A stretch of DNA of 64,000 bases from Ureibacillus terrenus (lineage in GTDB: Bacteria; Bacillota; Bacilli; Bacillales_A; Planococcaceae). This document shows, one piece after another, positions 26,762 through 35,166 of the stretch. The position numbers and the translations under genes were made by a program. The notes beneath the pieces were generated by a model. The model was not told where the DNA came from. It searched no databases and saw nothing but the letters and a program-made list of their open reading frames with translations. How positions within the stretch are numbered: position 1 is the first letter of the stretch; each line of letters starts with the position of its first letter. The stretch spans positions 1-64,000 of the forward strand of contig NZ_VIGD01000014.1 of the NCBI RefSeq assembly GCF_006569205.1, given 5' to 3'.

Positions 26762-28492
26762 GTGACAAAAAAAGTTGTATTACCACCCCAAGAAGGAAAA
26801 CCAAGTGATGTGGAGGAAGTGAAAGCCGCAAGCAATTATTTGCGCGGAACGCTTGCTGAATCCATGCAAGACGAACTTACAGCCGGCATTCCCGATTGGG
26901 ACAATAAATTATTAAAATTCCACGGCAGCTACTTGCAGGATGACCGGGATCAAAGGGTAGAACGGGAACGAAAAAAATTGGAACCGGCTTATCAATTTAT
27001 GGTGCGTCTCCGTTTGCCGGCCGGGGTTGCGACACCGAAGCAGTGGCTCAAATTGGATGAACTGGCGGACAAATACGGAAACGGTTCAATAAGGCTTACT
27101 ACGCGCCAAACGGTTCAATTCCATGGCATTTTAAAATGGAATATGAAAAAACATTTGCAGGAATTGAACAGCGTTTTAATTGACACGATTGCCGCCTGCG
27201 GAGACGTCAACCGGAACGTCATGTGCAATGCGAATCCGTACCAATCCAAATTGCACAAAGAAGTATCGGAATATGCCGCAAAAATCAGCGAACATTTATT
27301 GCCAAGAACAAAAGCTTATTATGAAATCTGGCTGGATCATGAAAAAGTGGTCGACACTCAGGAAGAACAGGAACCGATTTACGGCGCCCTTTATTTGCCG
27401 CGGAAATTCAAAATCGGAATCGCCGTTCCGCCGGCGAATGATGTCGATGTGTTTTCACAGGATATCGGCTTGATTGCGATTGTCGAAAATGATGAGTTGG
27501 TCGGCTTTAATGTGGCCATCGGCGGCGGTATGGGAATGACTCACGGAGATACAAGAACATATCCGCAACTTGGCAGATTGATCGGGTTTGTAACGAAGGA
27601 CAAAATTGTGGATGTTTGCGAAAAAATCATGACTGTGCAGCGCGACTACGGCAACCGTTCAGACCGCAAGCAGGCCCGCTTCAAGTATACAATCGACCGT
27701 CTTGGCCTTGAAAATGTCAAAAAAGAAATCGAGAAGCGTTTGGGCTACGAATTCGAAGAGGTCCGCGACTTCCATTTTGAACATACCGGAGACCGTTATG
27801 GCTGGATCAAAGGGGAGGACGGAAAATATCATTTCACCCTCTTTATTCAAAACGGACGCATCCGGGATTTCGAAAATTATCCGTTAAAAACGGCGATAAG
27901 AGAAATCGCCGAAATCCATAAAGGCGAATTCCGATTTACAGGAAACCAGAACTTGATTATTGCCAATGTTAGTCCCCGGGCGAAAAAAAGCATTGAGAAA
28001 ATCATCGACAAATACAAATTAACCGAAAGCGAGAATTATTCCGCTCTTCGCAGAAATTCCATCGCCTGTGTCGCTTTGCCGACTTGCGGATTGGCGATGG
28101 CGGAATCTGAACGATATCTGCCGACGCTTATTCAAAAAATCGAGCCAATGTTAAAAGAATTTGGGTTATATGACGAAGATATCGTCATCCGTATGTCCGG
28201 CTGTCCGAATGGATGTTCAAGGGCGGCGATGGCGGAAATCGGATTCATTGGGAAAGCGCCAGGAAAATACAATTTGCATTTAGGCGGAAGTTTCCAGGGA
28301 ACCCGTCTCGCGAAATTGTACAAAGAAAACATTGGCGAAGAGGAAATATTGGCTACTTTAAGACCAATCTTTGAACATTATGCAAAAGAGCGCCTAGAAG
28401 GAGAACACTTCGGGGATTTCGTCATCCGTGCCGGCTATGTGGAAGCAGTAACGGACGGAAGGGATTTTCACAAACAGAAATCCAATGTTTAA
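26762..28492 (+). CDS. cysI: Sulfite reductase hemoprotein beta-component
   Basis: CysI reduces sulfite to sulfide by six electrons at a siroheme coupled to a [4Fe-4S] cluster. The 576-aa length is normal. The four cluster cysteines are in [12 protein letters not shown] (after a Cys six residues earlier) and [11 protein letters not shown], the C-x5-C and C-x3-C pattern. Siroheme-binding arginines are expected in [11 protein letters not shown]. The start is GTG 26762 behind AAGGAGG. It ends the operon; a large inverted repeat follows at 28511. Confidence 0.97.
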   Translation: MTKKVVLPPQEGKPSDVEEVKAASNYLRGTLAESMQDELTAGIPDWDNKLLKFHGSYLQDDRDQRVERERKKLEPAYQFMVRLRLPAGVATPKQWLKLDELADKYGNGSIRLTTRQTVQFHGILKWNMKKHLQELNSVLIDTIAACGDVNRNVMCNANPYQSKLHKEVSEYAAKISEHLLPRTKAYYEIWLDHEKVVDTQEEQEPIYGALYLPRKFKIGIAVPPANDVDVFSQDIGLIAIVENDELVGFNVAIGGGMGMTHGDTRTYPQLGRLIGFVTKDKIVDVCEKIMTVQRDYGNRSDRKQARFKYTIDRLGLENVKKEIEKRLGYEFEEVRDFHFEHTGDRYGWIKGEDGKYHFTLFIQNGRIRDFENYPLKTAIREIAEIHKGEFRFTGNQNLIIANVSPRAKKSIEKIIDKYKLTESENYSALRRNSIACVALPTCGLAMAESERYLPTLIQKIEPMLKEFGLYDEDIVIRMSGCPNGCSRAAMAEIGFIGKAPGKYNLHLGGSFQGTRLAKLYKENIGEEEILATLRPIFEHYAKERLEGEHFGDFVIRAGYVEAVTDGRDFHKQKSNV

Positions 28493-28510
28493 CCGATTTT
28501 GTAAATAAAT

Positions 28511-28637
28511 AGTCTTCTGCCGTGTCAAGAAAGGGATTTGGCAAACTTTCCTCTTACTTGCGTCAAAATGCATTCACGTATTCGCCAATTTTTTAGAACT
28601 TGTACCCAAATCCCGATGAATGACATGGCAGAAGACT
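28511..28637. repeat. 127-nt nested inverted repeat between cysI and the ytfP pseudogene
   Basis: The outer arms AGTCTTCTGCCGTGTCA (28511-28527) and TGACATGGCAGAAGACT (28621-28637) pair over 17 bp with one G-T wobble. Inside, GGGATTTGG (28533-28541) pairs with CCAAATCCC (28606-28614), leaving a 64-nt terminal segment. T-rich sequence follows on both strands (TTTTCTATTTTT on plus; TATTTATTT on minus), so the outer stem probably terminates both neighbours. The interior makes it much longer than any other terminator in the window. It may be a structured element, or a terminator split by an insertion. Confidence 0.85.
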
Positions 28638-28640
28638 TTT

Positions 28641-29909
28641 CTATTTTTCATCGATATTTTTTGCTGCATTCAACCCCGCAATCCGGCCTGTCACAAGGTC
28701 GCTTGTGATGTTGAATCCTCCCGTGTAGCCATGGATGTCCAAAATTTCACCGCAAAAATATAATCCTTTCTTTTTCTTTGAAGCCATCGTTTTCGGATCA
28801 ATTTCTTTGACGGAAACCCCGCCGCCCGTTACAAAAGCTTTTTCTAAAGGGAGAGTTCCATGCACATCCATTGTAAAGGAAACCAGTTCATGGGACAGCT
28901 TCCGGATTTGTTCCTGGCCGATTTCGACGCATGCTTTCGAAGGGGCGATTCCCGCTCTTTCAAGCAAAAATAGCAGCCATCTTTCCGGCGCCAACGGTTT
29001 CAGTACATTTTTCACTGATTTTTTCGGCTCTTTTTTCAAAAGTTGTTGGATCAGCCGGAAACAAGTTTCTTCATTATGTTCGGTCAATGTTTGAATGCGG
29101 ATTTGGACCGGCGCACCGCCATTTTTCTTTAATTCTTTGACGACGAATTGGCTGCAAGCAACGCAGGACGGCAGGCCCGCTCAATCCGAAATGAGTAAAG
29201 ATCATGTCCATTTGGTGGGTGATGACCGGTTTTCCTTTTTTGTTCAAAACGGAAACTGTTGCATTTCTTAAAGATAACCCTTGCAATGTCCGGGCTTGTA
29301 TAAATGGTTCCTTTGATATGACCGGTACTTCTGTAGGATACAATTCCGTCACTGTATGTCCGGCTTTTTCGGCCCAAGCGTAGCCGTCCCCTGTTGAGCC
29401 CGTTTGCGGCACCGCTTTTCCTCCCACGGCAACAACGACGGATTTGGAGAGAATTTCAGTGCCATCTTCCAGACGGACCCCCAAAATTTTCTCATCATCC
29501 ATTAACAACTTTTTTACAGCTGTATTGAAGCGGATTTCGACTTTCAGACGTTTCAATTCTTTGGCCAGGGCTTCGACCACATCCTGCGCCCTGTCGGAAA
29601 CCGGAAACATGCGGCCGTGGTCTTCTTCTTTGAGAGGAACCCCCAATCTTCCGAAAAATTTAATAATGTCTTCATTATTAAAAATTGCAAAGGCGCTATA
29701 TAGGAAACGGCCATTGCCGGGCATATGCCTGATGATTTCATCCACCGGCAGGCGGTTCGTTACATTGCAGCGCCCTCCTCCGGAAATGGCAAGTTTCCTG
29801 CCGAGTTTATTTCCTTTTTCGATCAACAACACTTTTTCTTTTGTTCCCCCGCCGCGATTGCCGCCATTAAACCGGACGGCCCCCCGCCGATGACAATGCA
29901 ATCATACAT
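28641..29909 (-). pseudogene. YtfP-like flavoprotein (HI0933/BaiN family), frameshifted twice
   Basis: Read in three frames, the product closely follows B. subtilis YtfP, a FAD-binding NAD(P)/FAD oxidoreductase of the HI0933 family. It starts at ATG 29909 with [17 protein letters not shown] (FAD dinucleotide motif). The frame breaks at 29833-29850, where one base seems lost in or beside A5, A4 or G5 runs. It then continues with [20 protein letters not shown] through [15 protein letters not shown] second break at 29154-29161 is a tandem TTGC duplication; removing one copy restores [15 protein letters not shown] and the rest to the stop at 28641. Either a recent pseudogene or sequencing error; two lesions of different kinds favour the former. 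Confidence 0.88.
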
Positions 29910-30114
29910 AAAAAAGCTCTCTTTCCCTTCAATTTTTTTCTTTCCATATTATATACATTGAAGAAAAAAATAAAAAATGACAAGCAAATGGTTATAACAA
30001 TATAAAAAAACTATTATGCTAAATGTTATGGAGAAACCATGAAAAAAACTATAAAATTGATTCTAGTGAAAAATTGTCTAGTTCTGTCCAGTTTAGTACA
30101 ATTGAGAAGATTCA

Positions 30115-30143
30115 TTGAATATTGGTCCGATTCGTTTTATAAT
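30115..30143 (+). promoter_or_regulatory. Promoter of asnB
   Basis: TTGAAT (30115-30120) and a consensus TATAAT (30138-30143) are 17 nt apart, about 70 nt before asnB. The rest of the 29910-30215 gap is A/T-rich and shows no gene or clear hairpin. Confidence 0.75.
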
Positions 30144-30215
30144 CATAATTCGGTATGATTGGGATTCAATTTTTGATAAAATAAGCTTGTTATTCAGAAA
30201 GTAGAGGCGAAAAAA

Positions 30216-32069
30216 ATGTGTGGATTTACCGGATATATACATGGAACTGACAATATAAATCACCACGAAACAATCGAACGCATGATGGAAACAATCGTCC
30301 ATCGGGGACCTGACAGCGGAGGAAAGCATGTTGATGACCAGGTATCCCTGGGATTCCGGAGATTGAGCATCATCGATTTATCCGATGCGGCCAATCAGCC
30401 GCTTTATAGCGAAGATGGCAGCATCGTATTGGTTTTTAACGGGGAAATCTATAATTTCCAAGAGTTGCGGAAAGAGCTGATCGAAAAAGGATATCACTTT
30501 AAAACCAGATCGGACAGCGAAGTGATCATCTATAGTTATCTCGAATACGGCGAGGAGTTTGTTAAACGCTTGCGAGGCATGTTCGCTTTCTGCATCTGGG
30601 ACAAAAAGCGCAATCAAATGATGCTGGCGCGGGACGGCTTCGGCATCAAACCTTTATATTATACGAACCATACAAAAGACGATACATTCATTTTCGGTTC
30701 TGAAATCAAATCTTTTTTACCTCACCCATCCTTTATTAAAGAATTAAATAAAGATGCGTTGCGTCCGTATTTGACATTCCAATACTCCGCCATGGACGAG
30801 ACATTTTTTAAAGGCGTTTATAAATTGCGTCCTGCCCACTACATGATCATTAAAGACGGCAAAATCGTAAAAATGGAAAAGTATTGGGATAAAAAATACC
30901 ATGCAAAAGAAGATACTTTGGAACATTATGTAGAAGCCATTCGCAAAACGGTGAAAGAGTCCGTTGAGGCCCATAAAATCAGTGATGTAAAAGTGGGATC
31001 CTTTCTATCAGGCGGCATCGATTCAAGCTATGTAACTGCCCTTTTGCGTCCGAACCAATCCTTCTCTGTCGGATTTAAAAATTACGAAAAAATGTTTAAT
31101 GAAACGGATCATGCGAAAGAATTATCCGATTTATTAAATATCGAAAATAAAAGAACTTTTGTAAGCGCCGATGAAGTGTTCGAAAAATTGCCGACCATCC
31201 AATGGCATATGGATGAACCGCAATCCAATCCATCGTCAGTGCCGCTATATTTCCTTTGCGAATTGGCAAGCAGGGACGTAACCGTTGTTTTATCCGGCGA
31301 GGGGGCCGATGAAATTTTCGGAGGTTATGAATGGTACCAGCCTTCCAAACGGATGCAGGCGTATGAAAAAATTCCGTTCGGATTGCGGAGAATCCTGTCA
31401 AATATTGCGAAGAAATTGCCAAAAAACAAATATACCAATTTCCTTGTAAAAGGCGGCCAAACCATCGAGGAGCGCTTTATCGGAGAAGCGGTTGTATGGG
31501 ATGAAGAAGATGCCTTAAAAGTGTTAAAACCGGCTTATCGCAGCGGCCCAAGCGTCCATTCCATCACGAAACCGATTTATGATGAAGTCCCTTATGAAGA
31601 TGACATCACAAAAATGCAATATTTGGATTTGAATCTTTGGCTGCCGGGGGATATTTTGCTGAAAGCGGATAAAATGAGCATGGCCCATTCCCTTGAATTG
31701 CGCGTGCCGTTTTTGGACAAAGAAGTCATGGAACTTGCCAAAAATATTCCGTCAAAATATCGCGTCAACGAGAAAGATACAAAATATGCATTGAGACTTG
31801 CCGCTTTGAAAGAGCTTCCGGAAGAATGGGCAAAACGCAAAAAGCTCGGTTTCCCTGTGCCAATCCGCCATTGGTTCCGGGAAGAAAAATATTATAATCT
31901 GGTTAAAGAAGCATTTCAATCCGACTATGCAAAAGAATTTTTTGATACGGATTTATTGATGAAATATTTGGACGAACATTATCGTCAAAAAGCGAACCAT
32001 GCAAGATATATTTGGACCGTCTATGTGTTCCTTGTATGGTATAAACGTTTCTTCATTGATATGAAATAA
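30216..32069 (+). CDS. asnB: Asparagine synthetase (glutamine-hydrolysing)
   Basis: AsnB makes asparagine from aspartate, ATP and glutamine. The 617-aa protein begins MCGFTGY, exposing the Cys2 nucleophile of the class II glutaminase domain, with HRGPDSGG and NGEIYN following. The C-terminal synthetase domain has the PP-loop SFLSGGIDSSYV near residue 265 and LSGEGADEIFGGYEWY. Length is near that of B. subtilis AsnB. AGAGGCG precedes the ATG. It is monocistronic, with its own promoter and two small stem-loops after it. Confidence 0.96.
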   Translation: MCGFTGYIHGTDNINHHETIERMMETIVHRGPDSGGKHVDDQVSLGFRRLSIIDLSDAANQPLYSEDGSIVLVFNGEIYNFQELRKELIEKGYHFKTRSDSEVIIYSYLEYGEEFVKRLRGMFAFCIWDKKRNQMMLARDGFGIKPLYYTNHTKDDTFIFGSEIKSFLPHPSFIKELNKDALRPYLTFQYSAMDETFFKGVYKLRPAHYMIIKDGKIVKMEKYWDKKYHAKEDTLEHYVEAIRKTVKESVEAHKISDVKVGSFLSGGIDSSYVTALLRPNQSFSVGFKNYEKMFNETDHAKELSDLLNIENKRTFVSADEVFEKLPTIQWHMDEPQSNPSSVPLYFLCELASRDVTVVLSGEGADEIFGGYEWYQPSKRMQAYEKIPFGLRRILSNIAKKLPKNKYTNFLVKGGQTIEERFIGEAVVWDEEDALKVLKPAYRSGPSVHSITKPIYDEVPYEDDITKMQYLDLNLWLPGDILLKADKMSMAHSLELRVPFLDKEVMELAKNIPSKYRVNEKDTKYALRLAALKELPEEWAKRKKLGFPVPIRHWFREEKYYNLVKEAFQSDYAKEFFDTDLLMKYLDEHYRQKANHARYIWTVYVFLVWYKRFFIDMK

Positions 32070-32078
32070 TTGTATAAT

Positions 32079-32180
32079 GTACCGGTTTTCATATGGGTTT
32101 GAGAACCGGTACTTCTATCAAAAAATGCTTTGGGAAATGTATGGGACTATCCCGCAACACAAAGGGATAGTGCTTATTTT
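32079..32180 (+). terminator. Two stem-loops after asnB
   Basis: The first hairpin pairs GTACCGGTTTTC (32079-32090) with GAGAACCGGTAC (32101-32112), one wobble, with a poor T tract. The second pairs ACTATCCC (32146-32153) with GGGATAGT (32164-32171), then GCTTATTTTTG. Together they probably terminate asnB; the second looks the more functional. Confidence 0.6.
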
Positions 32181-32273
32181 TGTTGCTTCTTTTCGCAAAT
32201 TGCTTGTGCACTTAAACCGCCCATATGCGTCATAATAAATGGTGAAAAACTAAATAAAGAATGGATGAATCCA

Positions 32274-33887
32274 ATGTCCTCATTAATGAAAGGTACAGCT
32301 ATTTTAACAATCGGCATGTTTCTGTCAAAAGTGTTGGGGCTGATTTATGTTTTTCCCTTTTATGCGATTGTTGGGGAAAAGAATGTCATACTCTATCAGT
32401 ACGCTTATATCCCATATACCATCATGCTTTCCATCGCCATTTCCGGGGCGCCGGTAGCGGTATCCAAATTTGTATCGAAGTATAATGCCATGGGAGATTA
32501 TGAATCGGGCAGAAGATTGTTGAAATCCGGCCTTCTGACGATGCTCGTCACGGGATTTTTGACATTTTTATTGTTAAACTTGCTTGCGATACCGATTGCG
32601 GAAATTGTCATCAGAAGCGAAAAGCAGGTTTTTAGCGTGGAACAGGTGGCATCCGTCATCCGATGGGTCAGCTACGCCTTGATTGTCGTGCCATTTATGA
32701 GTTTATGGCGAGGATTTTTCCAAGGATATGGAATTATGGAACCGACCGCCTATTCCCAGCTTGTGGAACAGATTGTGCGGATTGTCTTCTTGCTTGCGGC
32801 TTCCTTCATTGTGATGATCATTTTGAAAGGCAAGGCTGAAACGGCGATTGCTTTATCGGTTTTTGCCGCTTTCATTGGGGCGATTGGCGGAATCGCGGTG
32901 CTTTTCCATTTTTGGAAAAAATATCGTCCTCAAATGAATGAACTGAGAAGAAAAAGCCAAAAGAAATCCAATATCAAGTTGACCGAAATATATGTGGAGG
33001 TTATCCGCTATTCCATCCCGATGATTTTTGTCGGAATCGCCAATCCGCTGTTTCAACTTGTCGATATGCTGACTTTTAATAATGCCATGAAGCATATCGG
33101 CATGTCGGAAGTATCGGATTTGTATTTGAGCATGCTGAATTTTACAACCCATAAAGTTGTCATCATTCCCGTAATGCTTGCGACAAGCTTGTCTTTGGCC
33201 CTTGTTCCGACGATTACAAAATACTTTAATCGGAATGAATTTGACCTGCTCCAAAATGCAATGGATAAATCCTATCAGATATTATTTTTCATTACATTGC
33301 CTGCTGCAATCGGCATTTCATTATTATCACACGAGATATATTTCCTTTTGTACAGCGAAAGTGAAATGGGCGCCAAAGTGCTTGCCCATTATGCTCCGGT
33401 CGCCGTTTTATTTGCTTTGTTCCAAGTAACGGCGGCGCTTCTTCAAGGGATTGACTATCAAAAATGGATTGTATTCAGTTTGTTGACCGGTATTTTGGTG
33501 AAATTGATGCTGAATACCCCGCTCATTGAAGCAATGCAAGTGGATGGAGCGATCTTGTCGACAGCGATCGGGTATACGATCTCGATTGCAATCAATCTGA
33601 TCGTTTTAAAGAAAGTGTTAAATTACAATTCAAAAGTTGTTGTAAGACGTACAATGCTTATTGTGATTTTGACGGCTGTAATGGCCGTTTGCGTGATGCT
33701 GGCCCAGAAGGTAATCATCTGGCTGGCGGGGCCGGTGGACAGCAAAATCTCCAGTTTATTCGTGGCGTTGATTTGCGTTGCAATCGGCGTCTATGTTTAC
33801 GCATTTATCAGTTTTAGAACAGGGCTTGCCCAAAAATTATTAGGTGAACGAATTACCCGTATTGCCGGAAAATTCGGGTTGAAGTAG
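32274..33887 (+). CDS. murJ: Lipid II flippase MurJ (YtgP), MOP family
   Basis: The 537-aa protein is a polysaccharide-transport/MOP-superfamily membrane protein very similar to YtgP, the MurJ-type lipid II flippase of B. subtilis. It has about 14 hydrophobic segments; conserved features include the N-terminal LTIGMFLSKVLG, ISGAPVAVSKFVSKYN, RGFFQGYG and the VEQIVRI segment. I choose ATG 32274, aligning with the family's MSS start and preceded by GGATG; ATG 32265 is an alternative. A longer in-frame upstream extension is not conserved. The pseudouridine synthase follows after 11 nt, so the two are likely co-transcribed. Confidence 0.92.
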   Translation: MSSLMKGTAILTIGMFLSKVLGLIYVFPFYAIVGEKNVILYQYAYIPYTIMLSIAISGAPVAVSKFVSKYNAMGDYESGRRLLKSGLLTMLVTGFLTFLLLNLLAIPIAEIVIRSEKQVFSVEQVASVIRWVSYALIVVPFMSLWRGFFQGYGIMEPTAYSQLVEQIVRIVFLLAASFIVMIILKGKAETAIALSVFAAFIGAIGGIAVLFHFWKKYRPQMNELRRKSQKKSNIKLTEIYVEVIRYSIPMIFVGIANPLFQLVDMLTFNNAMKHIGMSEVSDLYLSMLNFTTHKVVIIPVMLATSLSLALVPTITKYFNRNEFDLLQNAMDKSYQILFFITLPAAIGISLLSHEIYFLLYSESEMGAKVLAHYAPVAVLFALFQVTAALLQGIDYQKWIVFSLLTGILVKLMLNTPLIEAMQVDGAILSTAIGYTISIAINLIVLKKVLNYNSKVVVRRTMLIVILTAVMAVCVMLAQKVIIWLAGPVDSKISSLFVALICVAIGVYVYAFISFRTGLAQKLLGERITRIAGKFGLK

Positions 33888-33898
33888 GTGTCTATTGT

Positions 33899-34624
33899 AT
33901 GCGTTTGGATAAATTGCTCGCCAACTCGGGGTACGGCTCCCGAAAAGAAGTGAAGCAGTTGTTGAAGAAGGAACAAGTAACCGTTGACGGGAAAGTCGTG
34001 AAGGACCCGGCTATGCATGTGGACCCGGATCGGCAAGAAATTTATGTATTCGGAGAAAAATTGGAATATAAAAAATATATCTACATTATGATGAACAAGC
34101 CGAAAGGGGTCATCTCGGCAACCGAAGATCTACGGGAAAAGACGGTGATCGATTTATTGAGCCCGCTCCTTCGGCATTATCATCCTTTCCCTGTCGGCAG
34201 ATTGGACAAAAATACCGTGGGATTATTGCTGTTGACGAACGACGGCGATTTGGCCCACCAATTATTGTCGCCAAAGAAACATGTACCGAAAACTTATTTT
34301 GCAAGGGTCAAGGGAAAAGTGACGGAAGAGGATGTGAGGGCTTTTCAACAAGGGGTTGTCCTGGATGACGGCACTATTACCAAACCTGCGGAACTAAAGA
34401 TTTTAAAGTCCGGGGATTTATCCGAAATTGAACTGACGATTTATGAGGGGAAATTTCACCAAGTCAAAAGGATGTTTGAAGCGGTTAATAAAAAGGTCGT
34501 TTTTTTAAAGCGTCTTTCGATGGGAAATTTGACATTGGATCCGAATTTGAAATATGGCGATTACCGCGAGTTAACGGATGAAGAAGTAAAAGCTGTCCAA
34601 CAATATGTCCATAAAAAAGAGTGA
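33899..34624 (+). CDS. 16S rRNA pseudouridine synthase, RsuA family (YtzG)
   Basis: The 241-aa protein has an N-terminal S4 RNA-binding domain (MRLDKLLANSGYGSRKEV) and a catalytic domain with GRLDKNTVGLLLLTNDG, whose Asp is the pseudouridylation nucleophile. The C-terminal YEGKFHQVKRMF is typical of RsuA/RluE/RluF. Position directly after ytgP matches YtzG in B. subtilis. AGTAGGTG precedes the ATG. The target is probably 16S rRNA, by family; it is not shown here. Confidence 0.92.
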   Translation: MRLDKLLANSGYGSRKEVKQLLKKEQVTVDGKVVKDPAMHVDPDRQEIYVFGEKLEYKKYIYIMMNKPKGVISATEDLREKTVIDLLSPLLRHYHPFPVGRLDKNTVGLLLLTNDGDLAHQLLSPKKHVPKTYFARVKGKVTEEDVRAFQQGVVLDDGTITKPAELKILKSGDLSEIELTIYEGKFHQVKRMFEAVNKKVVFLKRLSMGNLTLDPNLKYGDYRELTDEEVKAVQQYVHKKE

Positions 34625-34640
34625 CCTTTAATGGTCACTC
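34619..34640. terminator. Short hairpin between the pseudouridine synthase and ytzE
   Basis: A perfect 8-bp stem (GAGTGACC / GGTCACTC) with a 6-nt loop includes the stop codon of the pseudouridine synthase. The T tract after it is weak (GTTCATTACT), while the minus strand has TTTTTT beyond the stem (A6 at about 34613-34618), so it suits ytzE better. Confidence 0.55.
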
Positions 34641-34678
34641 GTTCATTACTGTTGCCAAATTCCAATCTATATCTATCT

Positions 34679-34900
34679 CTATGATGATAACTTCACTTTT
34701 TTCTTCGTCGTTGTCCATTTGCCTCTACTTGGGCTTTCCACCAAGTTGTTGAAGGCTAACACATTCAAATCTCTTTGAATGGTGCGAGGAGTGATGTTGA
34801 ATTCTTCAACCAAATCCTGTGTAGTGACTGTCCCATTCTCACGAATGTACATGTACACATCTTTAATGCGTGTAAGCATTCTGTCTGTAGCGGGTTTCAT
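34679..34900 (-). CDS. ytzE: DeoR-type helix-turn-helix regulator (YtzE)
   Basis: The 73-aa protein is a stand-alone DeoR-type winged helix-turn-helix domain: RMLTRIKDVYMYIRENG, then TTQDLVEEFNITPRTIQRDL as helix-turn-helix, then a short basic tail. There is no ligand-binding domain. It matches YtzE in size and place. AAGGAGTGG precedes the ATG at 34900. A 20-bp inverted repeat at 35010-35029, just past a minus-strand TATAAT, may be its autoregulatory operator; this is inference. Its targets are unknown. Confidence 0.9.
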   Translation of the reverse strand: MKPATDRMLTRIKDVYMYIRENGTVTTQDLVEEFNITPRTIQRDLNVLAFNNLVESPSRGKWTTTKKKVKLSS

Positions 34901-35009
34901 ATTTGAACCACTCCTTCATCTTGATTCACATGGCAAAGACCAGCGGACGACTGCTTATGAACGAGAGGTCTAAATTTCTGCCTTAGACATCCCCTTTATC
35001 AGAATTTTT

Positions 35010-35029
35010 TGTCAAAAATTCATTTGACA
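35010..35029. promoter_or_regulatory. Perfect inverted repeat in the ytzE-pepV intergenic region
   Basis: TGTCAAA (35010-35016) and TTTGACA (35023-35029) are separated by AATTCA. On the minus strand a TATAAT lies at 35035-35040, which would put the repeat at the ytzE transcription start. This is operator-like in size and symmetry. On the plus strand TTGACA could be a -35 element, but no -10 is suitably spaced. Confidence 0.5.
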
Positions 35030-35166
35030 GACTCATTATAGCAATAAACTATTAATTTTTCCACAATTCCAATGATAAAATTTCTGTTTATTATAAAAGA
35101 TATGTTACTTATAGTCAAATATACATTTTTTGAATTTTGTCCAGAATTGATTCAGAGGTGGAATAT

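Noticed and set aside
32130-32273. N-terminal extension of murJ/ytgP
   Set aside because: It crosses the asnB terminator hairpin and is not conserved in YtgP, which starts with MSS.
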